Made by a program: the position numbers and the translations under genes
Shown here: positions 1 to 6,029 of the stretch, piece by piece
Layout of the letters: each line of letters opens with the position of its first letter
Numbering within the stretch: position 1 is the first letter of the stretch
Notes under the pieces: generated by a model
The model's input: only the letters and a program-made list of their open reading frames with translations
Databases searched by the model: none
Told to the model about the DNA's origin: nothing
From: Selenomonadaceae bacterium
Lineage (GTDB): Bacteria > Bacillota > Negativicutes > Selenomonadales > Selenomonadaceae
Length of the DNA stretch: 10,349 nt
Assembly (NCBI GenBank): GCA_017390245.1
Contig: JAFPCE010000227.1
Span: 1-10,349, forward strand
Reading direction: 5' to 3'

Positions 1-1678
1 AGGATTTTCCAGCAATATGGATCTTCTGCCATAGAGAAAATGGAAGCTGACCCATACCGTTTAGCCCGTGAAATCGATGGCATTTGGCTTTCTTACAGCT
101 GATGCTATAGCCAGAAGTCTGGGTATACAGGGGGAGGACCAGAGGCGTGTTTCTGCAGCCCTGGTTTATCAGCTGCAGAAAATCTCTCTTTCCGGACATT
201 GCTGCGTGCCAGAGGAACAGCTGGTGGATGCAGTGGAAAAAGTCATTAAGGTCAATAGAAATATTGTGTGGGATGTTTTAAAACATGATATGTCTGAGGG
301 TGTGCTGGAACAGGAAACCATTGGTGATACTGTTTTAGTATATCCTGATTATCTGTACTGGGCGGAAAAAGGCACAGCAAAAAGACTGCTGATGCTGCAG
401 GATAAGGCAAATATATTGAAGGTGCAATCACCAGAGCAGAAGGTGCAGGACTGGGAAAACAGCGCCGGCATTACTTTAGCTGACCAGCAGCGGCAGGCTG
501 TTGAGGCAGTGCTGACCCACGGCATCTTTGTGCTGACAGGAGGACCTGGTACAGGTAAAACCACTGTTATCAGGGGCATGATAGATATTTTAGAGCAGCT
601 GGGACTGGAAATACTTCTAGGTGCGCCTACAGGCCGGGCAGCCAAGCGCTTAAGCGAGGCTACTGGGCGGAAGGCATCTACTGTTCACAGGCTTTTGGAG
701 GCTCAGGGCTCAGATGATATGGATTCTTTCTTTGGCCGTTGTGAGGATGAACCACTGGAAGCAGATGTGATTATCCTGGATGAGGTTTCCATGATGGATA
801 TTACGCTGATGAGCCATTTTCTGAAGGCTGTGCCTGAGGGCAGCCATGTTATCCTGGTAGGTGATGTGGATCAGCTGCCGGCAGTTGGTCCTGGGGCAGT
901 GCTGAAGGATATCCTCCGCAGCCAGGTGATACCACAGATTCGCTTGACAGAGGTATTCCGCCAGAGTGAAGCCAGCAGTATTGTAGTTAATGCCCATGCT
1001 ATTAATGCCGGGCGGATGCCAGCCTGGTCCAATGAAGCTGGCAGTGATTTTATCTTTTTAGAAATTAACGATGCAGAAGCAGCAGAGGCAAAGGTTGTAG
1101 ATATTTGCCTGTATTATGCCCGCCAGATGGGACAGGCTGCCTTGGACAATGTGCAGGTGCTGTCTCCTATGCATCGTGGCAGCTGTGGTGTGGAGGCATT
1201 GAACCAGAAGCTGCAGGAGACACTGAACCCTTTCCAGGGCAGTGAAAATGAGCTTAAAACCATCACCAGGCTGTTCCGCCTGGGTGACAAGGTCATGCAG
1301 AATAAAAATAACTATGAAAAAGGCGTTTTTAATGGCGATATTGGCTACATTTGTGATTTAGAGCCAGGTAAGCTGACAGTTAAATTCGGCCAGGATTTTG
1401 AAGTAGAGTATGAAAAGGGAGATTTCCGGGAGCTGCAGCTGGCTTACTGTATGACGGTGCACAAGAGCCAGGGCAGTGAGTATCCGATTATTATCCTGCC
1501 TTTAGTACCGGGCCATCACATTATGCTGCAGAGAAATCTGCTGTATACAGCTGTTACCAGAGCCAAGGAACGGGTGATTATTGTTGGCAGTAAAAACGCT
1601 TTGTATACTGCTGTCAGCAACGACAAAACCAGAAAGAGATATACGCTTTTAGCCGAACGCTTAGGGCATAAGCTGTAA
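1..1678 (+). CDS. recD2: RecD2-type ATP-dependent DNA helicase, 5'-truncated by the window, with an apparent frameshift
   Basis: SF1B 5'-3' DNA helicase of the RecD2 (YrrC) family, cytoplasmic, linked to DNA repair and replication-fork maintenance. Bases 1-85 read in frame 1 and give the helix-hairpin region before the helicase core (YGSSAIEKMEADPYRLA, then EIDGI). The protein continues in frame 2 from base 86 as GFLTADAIA. Removing one T from the TTT at 83-85 restores the family pattern GIGF-TAD-IA, so the GTG at 68 is not a real start. Motifs seen: Walker A GGPGTGKTT (539-565), Walker B ILDEVSMMD (about 773-799), GDVDQLPAVGPG (about 860-895), motif V VHKSQGSEY (about 1457-1483) and motif VI YTAVTRAK (about 1544-1567). 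The C-terminus is complete, with TAA at 1676-1678. Roughly the first third of the protein lies outside the window. comFC follows after 12 bases, so the two are probably co-transcribed. The frameshift may be a sequencing error or a true pseudogene. Family assignment is firm; integrity is not. Confidence 0.9.
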
Positions 1679-1690
1679 GGGGATGAAAAT

Positions 1691-2347
1691 ATGCTGAGCT
1701 TCTTGTGGGATTTTCTTTTCCCGCCCCACTGTCCAGGCTGTGAAGCCTATGTGGAAAAGCAGGGGCAGTGGTGCAGTGACTGTATAGAAAAAATGCTGCA
1801 GGTACACCGCCTGCCGGTGGAGCTGGAAATGCAGCAGCTTATAACTGGGGGCGTATGGGCCTTAGGCGTTTACGAAGGAAAACTCAGGGATTTAATCCGC
1901 AATTACAAATACAATGGCAAAGCCCACTTGCTGCAGGGGTTGCACAGCTTTATTGAACAGGGGCTGGACCAGCTGAAGCTGCAGGGGGATATGGCAGTGC
2001 CTGTGCCACTCTACAAGGATAAGCTGAAGCAGCGTGGCTTTAACCAGAGTGAAAGATTGTTCCGCCAGCCCTTTGCTAATATGAAGATACCTATGGCTGA
2101 AGCCCTGGAACGCAGCCGGGACACAAAGCCCCAGTATGGCCTGCAGGCCAGGGAACGGCAGGATAATCTGAAAAATGCTTTTCAATTAAATAGAAGCTGT
2201 GATGTACAAGCTGTGCAGGGGAAGGAAATCATCCTGGTGGACGATATTATGACTACCGGTGCCACCTTGCATTTTTGCAGTGAGGCCTTGCAAAAGGCCG
2301 GTGCGAAAAAAATCACAGCTGTAGTTATTGCCTCTGGCCGTAAATAG
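1691..2347 (+). CDS. comFC: ComF family protein (ComFC-like, phosphoribosyltransferase fold)
   Basis: 218-residue ComF/GntX-type protein, the usual family length. An N-terminal zinc finger is visible as C14-x2-C17 and C28-x2-C31. The signature RGFNQSE is at residues 115-121. A type I phosphoribosyltransferase PRPP loop, ILVDDIMTTGAT, is at 181-192 with D184/D185 and T188/T189. In B. subtilis and Helicobacter ComF proteins are needed for uptake of single-stranded transforming DNA into the cytoplasm; the reaction catalysed is not settled. The ATG at 1691 is preceded by an AAGGGGATG Shine-Dalgarno region just after the recD2 stop. In B. subtilis comFC immediately precedes yvyF and flgM, and that order is kept here although comFA and comFB are absent from the window. 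The 3' end forms the left arm of an intrinsic terminator, so the gene ends its own transcription unit. Competence itself cannot be inferred from this one gene. Confidence 0.93.
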   Translation: MLSFLWDFLFPPHCPGCEAYVEKQGQWCSDCIEKMLQVHRLPVELEMQQLITGGVWALGVYEGKLRDLIRNYKYNGKAHLLQGLHSFIEQGLDQLKLQGDMAVPVPLYKDKLKQRGFNQSERLFRQPFANMKIPMAEALERSRDTKPQYGLQARERQDNLKNAFQLNRSCDVQAVQGKEIILVDDIMTTGATLHFCSEALQKAGAKKITAVVIASGRK

Positions 2348-2373
2348 CAAATGCTGTTTGCCAGAGGCTTTTT
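2330..2373 (+). terminator. Intrinsic terminator at the comFC 3' end
   Basis: GCCTCTGGC (2330-2338) is exactly complementary to GCCAGAGGC (2360-2368), a 9-bp GC-rich stem followed at once by TTTTT (2369-2373). The left arm lies inside the last codons of comFC. The 21-base loop contains a competing small pairing, GCAAA (2347-2351) with TTTGC (2357-2361). It separates the recD2-comFC unit from the flagellar genes. Confidence 0.75.
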
Positions 2374-2439
2374 GCTGGAAAAAATGGCAGAGAAATTTTC
2401 AGCAGCCAGTTTGGAAAAATTTTTGGGGTAATTTTTATA

Positions 2440-2468
2440 TTGAAGCAATAGGTAAAATAAACTATAAT
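2440..2468 (+). promoter_or_regulatory. Housekeeping (sigma-A/70) promoter for yvyF
   Basis: A -35 box TTGAAG (2440-2445) is followed by a 17-base spacer and a perfect -10 TATAAT (2463-2468), in an AT-rich gap just after the comFC terminator. Transcription would begin near 2475, giving a leader of about 55 bases before the yvyF start at 2530. The leader carries a small AAAAC/GTTTT pairing (2487-2499) and an 8-base direct repeat AAATGCAG (2477-2484 and 2511-2518), neither with an evident function. Confidence 0.8.
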
Positions 2469-2516
2469 ATAGAATTAAATGCAGAAAAAACGCAGTTTTC
2501 ATTATAAATAAAATGC

Positions 2517-2525
2517 AGGAGTGAT
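2517..2525 (+). promoter_or_regulatory. Ribosome binding site that decides the yvyF start
   Basis: AGGAGTGAT (2517-2525) matches the anti-Shine-Dalgarno pairing sequence with one base missing. It sits 8 bases before GTG 2530 but overlaps the in-frame GTG at 2521. The upstream GTG is therefore part of the ribosome binding site and 2530 is the better start. Confidence 0.65.
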
Positions 2526-2529
2526 TTGT

Positions 2530-2922
2530 GTGGGTACTTTAAAGAATTGTTCCGAGTGCGGAAAGTTATATACTGAGGTTGGCCAGGGCATGTGCCGTGA
2601 CTGCTACGAAAAGGAGCAGGAGCAGGAGCAGGTTGTATACGATTATGTCCGTGACCATGATAAGTGCGGTATCAAGGAAATTGTTGATGATACTGGCGTG
2701 AAGGAGCGTGTGGTGCTCCGCATGCTGAAGAATGGCCGCTTTATTGCCCAGGGCCTGGAGATTACATATCCATGCCAGTCCTGTGGTGCGCCAATTACCA
2801 CTGGCAAGCTGTGCTCTAAGTGCAGCCAGGATATCTTAAACCAGGCAGAGCGTATCAAGGCTACTAAGAGTGTGAAAAAGTCTGATCACAGCTCCAGGAT
2901 GTTTAACTTTGACAGAGATTAA
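2530..2922 (+). CDS. yvyF: YvyF/TIGR03826-type flagellar operon protein, double zinc ribbon
   Basis: 130-residue small basic protein from GTG 2530, three residues shorter than the reading from GTG 2521. Two CxxC...CxxC knuckles frame it: C7/C10/C22/C25 (start CSECGKLY) and C82/C85/C95/C98 (CQSCGAPI). Between them lies a winged-helix-like stretch at about residues 36-72, preceded by EQEQEQ coded by three GAGCAG copies (2614-2631). This layout matches the flagellar operon protein family found just upstream of flgM in Bacillus and other Firmicutes. Its molecular role is not established; two zinc ribbons and a helix-turn-helix-like core make a regulatory or nucleic-acid-binding role plausible, which is inference. 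It has its own consensus promoter upstream and two hairpins, the second a strong terminator, downstream, so it may be a one-gene transcript. Confidence 0.87.
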   Translation: MGTLKNCSECGKLYTEVGQGMCRDCYEKEQEQEQVVYDYVRDHDKCGIKEIVDDTGVKERVVLRMLKNGRFIAQGLEITYPCQSCGAPITTGKLCSKCSQDILNQAERIKATKSVKKSDHSSRMFNFDRD

Positions 2923-2938
2923 CAGAAACTGGAAGCTG

Positions 2939-2961
2939 ATAATGCTGGCTGATAGCATTAT
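2939..2961 (+). repeat. Inverted repeat (RNA hairpin) after yvyF
   Basis: ATAATGCT (2939-2946) and AGCATTAT (2954-2961) form a perfect 8-bp stem with a 7-base loop, 17 bases after the yvyF stop. No T tract follows, so it is not a classical terminator. It could stabilise the yvyF 3' end or act as a processing signal. Confidence 0.5.
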
Positions 2962-3021
2962 GAAAACAGGCCAGAATAAGGAAAAATTAAATTTTAAATT
3001 TCAAATAACATGGGTACATGT

Positions 3022-3053
3022 AAAAGCAGGTTTAAGAAACCTGCTTTTTTTTT
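3022..3053 (+). terminator. Strong intrinsic terminator between yvyF and flgM
   Basis: AAAAGCAGGTTT (3022-3033) pairs fully with AAACCTGCTTTT (3037-3048) around a 3-base loop AAG. A run of nine T (3045-3053) follows. This is a textbook Rho-independent terminator that should stop transcripts from the yvyF promoter before flgM. Confidence 0.88.
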
Positions 3054-3059
3054 CGATAT
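3033..3059 (+). promoter_or_regulatory. Candidate sigma-D/sigma-28 flagellar promoter for flgM, embedded in the terminator
   Basis: TAAG (3033-3036), a spacer of exactly 15 bases, then TTCGATAT (3052-3059). The sigma-D consensus is TAAA-N15-GCCGATAT, so the match is 3 of 4 and 6 of 8 with ideal spacing. The -35 falls in the terminator loop and the -10 overlaps the end of the T tract. The inferred start near 3066 gives a leader of about 45 bases before flgM. B. subtilis flgM is also transcribed from a sigma-D promoter directly upstream, which supports the idea, but the T-rich spacer makes a chance match possible. Confidence 0.45.
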
Positions 3060-3095
3060 TTCTTCAGAAGACCTAATCAAGGCATAACTATGTGT

Positions 3096-3106
3096 AAGGA
3101 CGGTGA
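3096..3106 (+). promoter_or_regulatory. Ribosome binding site that decides the flgM start
   Basis: AAGGACGGTGA (3096-3106) resembles AAGGAGGTGA with one extra base. It overlaps the in-frame GTG at 3103, which is too close to serve as a start, and stands 5 bases before ATG 3112. ATG 3112 is therefore preferred. Confidence 0.6.
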
Positions 3107-3111
3107 AAACC

Positions 3112-3390
3112 ATGATTATAAACAACACACTGCAGGGTATTGCCAGCGTTTACAGCAAAAATAACAGCATCAGCAAGGCAGCTAAGGCATACCAGCAGGA
3201 AAGGGACGAACAGGATGATATTCAGATTTCCACCAAGGGACAGCAGTTTAACGACCTGCTGCAGAAGCTGAAGTCTGGCTCTGAGGTGCGCACTGACAAG
3301 GTTGTGTACTACGAGAATCTCGTTGCTTCCGGCAGTTATTTCGTCAGCAGCCAGGATCTGGCAGATAAAATCCTGCAGACCAGATATTAA
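3112..3390 (+). CDS. flgM: FlgM, negative regulator of flagellin synthesis (anti-sigma-28)
   Basis: 92 residues from ATG 3112. FlgM binds the flagellar sigma factor in the cytoplasm and, in the classical model, is released by export through the finished hook-basal body so that late genes switch on. The family pattern is clear: an N-terminal MIINN stretch with a helix GIASVYSKN, a flexible middle rich in K/Q/D, and the C-terminal sigma-binding part KGQQFNDLLQKL through VRTDKV to LVASGSYFVSSQDLADKIL. No cysteines. It follows a strong terminator and a sigma-28-like promoter candidate, which would place FlgM under control of the sigma factor it inhibits. Its stop codon TAA (3388-3390) shares its last base with an ATG at 3390, but the next gene more likely starts at 3423. 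No sigma-28 gene lies in this window. Confidence 0.92.
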   Translation: MIINNTLQGIASVYSKNNSISKAAKAYQQERDEQDDIQISTKGQQFNDLLQKLKSGSEVRTDKVVYYENLVASGSYFVSSQDLADKILQTRY

Positions 3391-3409
3391 TGCAGGCAGG
3401 ACCCAGACT

Positions 3410-3417
3410 GGAGGAGA
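3410..3417 (+). promoter_or_regulatory. Ribosome binding site that decides the first flgN start
   Basis: GGAGGAGA (3410-3417), with GGAGG ending 8 bases before ATG 3423. The upstream ATG at 3390 overlaps the flgM stop codon and would place this strong site inside the coding region, so 3423 is the better start. Confidence 0.7.
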
Positions 3418-3422
3418 ACATT

Positions 3423-3908
3423 ATGTGGCAGGAACTGGCCAAGGTTTTAGCACAGCTTATTAAGGAGTACCAGAAGCTGCAGGCTCTTAACGAAGAGAAG
3501 CGGGGCGTGCTGGTACTGGTTAAGTTAAAGGATTTAGAAAGAATCGTACAGCAGGAAGAGCAGGTTATTAAGGAGATTAACTCTGTGGAGGAATCCAGAA
3601 AAGAGCTGCTTAATCGCATTGTGAATAGCGGTGTGAAGCTGAGCCAGGCTTCGCACATGCAGGATGTATGGGGCCAGTGCCCTGATATGTCCCAGCGTGA
3701 TTTGCTGCGGCGCCTCCATACTGCCCTGGCAAAGCTGGTGGCAGAGGTGCAGGAAGCTAGTGCTAACAATGAAATCCTCATCAGAGGGGCTTTGGATGCC
3801 ATCAATTTCAAGCTGAACCAACTGGGGGGGACCTCAGTAGAGCCAGCCTATGGCCAGGGAGGCCAGGAGCTGGTATCCCATGAGAAAAATTTCGATTTTG
3901 AGGCATGA
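3423..3908 (+). CDS. flgN: FlgN family flagellar export chaperone, copy 1
   Basis: 161 residues from ATG 3423 (172 if read from ATG 3390), normal length for FlgN. Almost wholly helical and coiled-coil-like, rich in E, Q, K and L: KVLAQLIKEYQKLQALNEEK at residues 8-27, then a long helix through VQQEEQVIKEINSVEE. The family C-terminus is visible as INFKLNQLGG...PAYGQGG. In other bacteria FlgN binds the C-terminal helices of FlgK and FlgL in the cytoplasm and delivers them to the export gate. Position between flgM and flgK fits this (the B. subtilis gene here is yvyG). A run of seven G at 3824-3830 lies near the end of the gene, in frame as given. A second FlgN-like gene follows 9 bases after the stop. 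No signal peptide or membrane segment. Confidence 0.87.
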   Translation: MWQELAKVLAQLIKEYQKLQALNEEKRGVLVLVKLKDLERIVQQEEQVIKEINSVEESRKELLNRIVNSGVKLSQASHMQDVWGQCPDMSQRDLLRRLHTALAKLVAEVQEASANNEILIRGALDAINFKLNQLGGTSVEPAYGQGGQELVSHEKNFDFEA

Positions 3909-3917
3909 GAGGTATAA

Positions 3918-4367
3918 ATGCAGGAGATAATTAATATTTTACGCCAGCAGCTTATACTGTGCATGCAGCTGCTAAAGGTGGTGCAGCGTCAGGGAGAGGC
4001 ACTGGTACATAACGATGCCCGCCTGGTAAGTGCCATTAACAAGGAAGCTGAGCTGGCTATGGCTGAGCTGAACCAGCAGGAAAAGAAAAAGCAGCAGTTC
4101 CTGCAGCAGGCAGGTGCTGCCAGTGTGGCACTGTGGCTGGAAAAGACAGAGGACAGCATGGAGAAACAGCTGGCTCTGCAGCTAACAGACAAAATGAATA
4201 ATATGTTGCAGCAGCTTCAGGAAGCAAAGGAAGCTAACAAGCAGTATTTAGATAGAAATATGAAGTTTATCGACTTTAACATAAATGTCATGACCCAGAC
4301 AGAAGCTGGCGCCACCTATGGCTCTGGTCCTGTCCAGGGACGGAAGATGTTTCAGGCAGATGTATAA
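3918..4367 (+). CDS. FlgN family flagellar export chaperone, copy 2
   Basis: 149 residues, ATG 3918, preceded by AGAGG 5 bases upstream. Predicted all-helical and coiled-coil-like: IINILRQQLILCMQLLKVVQ at the N-terminus, then a Q/E/K-rich central helix pair. The C-terminus FIDFNINVMTQTEAGATYGSGP has the same layout as the preceding protein (hydrophobic-D/N-F-x-hydrophobic-N, then about ten residues to YG), the hallmark of FlgN. Overall identity between the two looks low outside this tail. It is probably a second secretion chaperone for FlgK or FlgL, or the partner of a FlgN heterodimer. That split of labour is inference. It is separated from flgK by 27 bases with no terminator, so it is co-transcribed. 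Confidence 0.8.
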   Translation: MQEIINILRQQLILCMQLLKVVQRQGEALVHNDARLVSAINKEAELAMAELNQQEKKKQQFLQQAGAASVALWLEKTEDSMEKQLALQLTDKMNNMLQQLQEAKEANKQYLDRNMKFIDFNINVMTQTEAGATYGSGPVQGRKMFQADV

Positions 4368-4394
4368 GAAAGCAAACAGGAAAGGTGAGAATAT

Positions 4395-5951
4395 ATGCAA
4401 AGTACATTTTCAGGCTTAAATACCATGGTTAATGGTATTTATACCAATCGCCTCTCATTAAATACAGTAGGTCACAATATCAGTAACTCCAGCACTGAGG
4501 GCTATTCCCGCCAGCAGGCTCACGGCACAGCTACTTTGCCTTCTGAGGTGTATACCTTAAGTGGTGCGGTGATGGTGGGCAATGGTTCTACCATCAGCGC
4601 TGTAGAGCGTGCCAGAGACCAGTATGCTGACCGCCAGTACTGGAAGGAAAATGGTAATGACGGCTATTACAACGGTAAGGCCAGCAACTATAGCAAGATA
4701 GAGTCCATTTTTAACGACTCTGATAATAGCGGTATCCAGAATGTACTGGAGAAGTTCTATGAGGCATGGCAGGATTGTTCTACTACTGCCAGCACTGATA
4801 CCAGCCGCCAGAATGTCATCAATGCCGGCCAGAACTTTGCAGAGTCTCTCCAGACGGCAGCAGTACAGGTAAAGGAGCAGATTAACTCCCTGTACGATGA
4901 TATCCGCCTCAGCGTAGATAAGGTTAACAGCCTTACCAGCCAGCTGGTGGAGCTGAATAAAAATATTTCAGGTATGGAAGCAGCAGGAGCTATGGCCAAT
5001 GATCTCCGGGATCAGCGTGATTTAATCGTAGACCAGCTTTCCAATATCATGAACGTAAATGTATATCCTAATGAAAATGGCATGTATGCCATTGTCAGCA
5101 ATGGCACTACTCTGGTAAACGGCATCAGCAAGGTTGACCTGGTAATGTCTGATCCAGTAAATAACAATCAATACAGTTTAAATGACTATAAAATAATGAT
5201 TAAGGGTGTAGATGTAGAGTACAAGCCAGGCAGCGGCGAGCTGCAGGCTCAGTTTGAAGCCATTGACGAGGATAAGGGATACATTGACCAGATTGCAGAT
5301 ATGGCAGCCTTTATGCTGACTACCCTAAATGACCAGCACAAGATTGGTTACGGTATCGATGAGGCAGTGACCCACGGCATTAATTTCTACGGCTCTGATG
5401 ATTATAGCTATTCCTGGAATCCAACCGATGGATTTAAGTCTACTGAGACAGCAACTGGTACTGTTACTGCAATGAAAGGTATGCAGATTATTGATGAGCT
5501 GGTGGTTAACACCAAGCTGACAGAGAAGGATGGACACAAGAAGCTGGCGACCCGTTCAATGGGCAGTGATGGTAATGTGAATGGTACTGGTGATGGCAGC
5601 AACGCTGTATGGGTTTCCACACTCTTTAATTGTGAGCAGAAGAATACTGATCCAAACAACAATACCGCAGCCAGATCCATTGGTACTAGCTCCCTGTATA
5701 GCTTCTACAACACCAACATGACCACCATGGGGTCTGATACCTCCAACATGAATGGCAAGGTAAAGTTCCAGAAGAACGTTATGACTCAGGTGGAGAATCT
5801 CAGAGATTCCACCTCTGGTGTTAACTGGGATGAGGAGCTTTCCAATATGATTATGTTCCAGCAGGGCTATTCCGCCTGCTCCCGCTGCCTCAATGCCATG
5901 GATGAGTGCTTAGACAAGTTGGTTAATGGTACTGGCGTAGTTGGCAGATAA
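4395..5951 (+). CDS. flgK: FlgK, flagellar hook-associated protein 1
   Basis: 518-residue hook-filament junction protein, exported through the flagellar type III apparatus and assembled on the hook below FlgL. ATG 4395 is preceded by AAAGGTGAG. The N-terminal rod/hook family domain reads SGLNTMVNGIYTNRLSLNTVGHNISN (about residues 6-31) followed by TEGYSRQ. A long helical region lies at about 150-220, with the DLRDQRDLIVDQLS motif at about 203-217. The middle (about 230-440) is variable. The C-terminal D0 region has DEELSNMIMFQQGYS and ends NGTGVVGR, as in FlgK generally. Odd: C495, C498 and C505 sit in the last helix, with C128 and C413 elsewhere, although axial flagellar proteins usually avoid cysteine. 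It lies directly behind two FlgN-type chaperone genes. Assignment is firm. Confidence 0.96.
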   Translation: MQSTFSGLNTMVNGIYTNRLSLNTVGHNISNSSTEGYSRQQAHGTATLPSEVYTLSGAVMVGNGSTISAVERARDQYADRQYWKENGNDGYYNGKASNYSKIESIFNDSDNSGIQNVLEKFYEAWQDCSTTASTDTSRQNVINAGQNFAESLQTAAVQVKEQINSLYDDIRLSVDKVNSLTSQLVELNKNISGMEAAGAMANDLRDQRDLIVDQLSNIMNVNVYPNENGMYAIVSNGTTLVNGISKVDLVMSDPVNNNQYSLNDYKIMIKGVDVEYKPGSGELQAQFEAIDEDKGYIDQIADMAAFMLTTLNDQHKIGYGIDEAVTHGINFYGSDDYSYSWNPTDGFKSTETATGTVTAMKGMQIIDELVVNTKLTEKDGHKKLATRSMGSDGNVNGTGDGSNAVWVSTLFNCEQKNTDPNNNTAARSIGTSSLYSFYNTNMTTMGSDTSNMNGKVKFQKNVMTQVENLRDSTSGVNWDEELSNMIMFQQGYSACSRCLNAMDECLDKLVNGTGVVGR

Positions 5952-6029
5952 TAAATAAGTAAATTAGATTTCTTTCTATAGATTTTAGATAATTTTAGTT
6001 TAGATGATTTGGGATAAGGAAGGTAAAAA
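5952..6029 (+). other. AT-rich flgK-flgL spacer with phased TAGAT repeats
   Basis: 78 bases, much more AT-rich than the flanking genes. TAGAT occurs four times (5965, 5979, 5986 and 6001), at intervals of 14, 7 and 15 bases. GATAAT (5988-5993) is one base off a -10 box, but no good -35 lies 16-18 bases upstream. The end carries the flgL ribosome binding site GGGATAAGGAAGG (6010-6022), which contains two GGA triplets. Confidence 0.4.

Noticed and set aside
68..85. GTG at 68 as the recD2 start
   Set aside because: The RecD2 sequence runs in frame 1 through this point. The GTG-initiated residues before base 86 do not match the family, whereas a one-base correction gives the conserved GIGF-TAD element.
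349..645. Minus-strand open frame with many serines opposite recD2
   Set aside because: Antisense shadow over the Walker A coding region, without ribosome binding site or family resemblance.
2521..2529. GTG 2521 as the yvyF start
   Set aside because: It lies inside the Shine-Dalgarno sequence AGGAGTGAT; GTG 2530 has correct spacing and gives the family-like N-terminus.
2614..2631. Three GAGCAG copies in yvyF as a phase-variation repeat
   Set aside because: Only three in-frame 6-base units; slippage would add or remove two residues without changing the frame.
3060..3088. A sigma-A promoter for flgM (TTCTTC ... CATAAC)
   Set aside because: The -35 matches at only two positions and the -10 at four; the sigma-28-like match just upstream is better.
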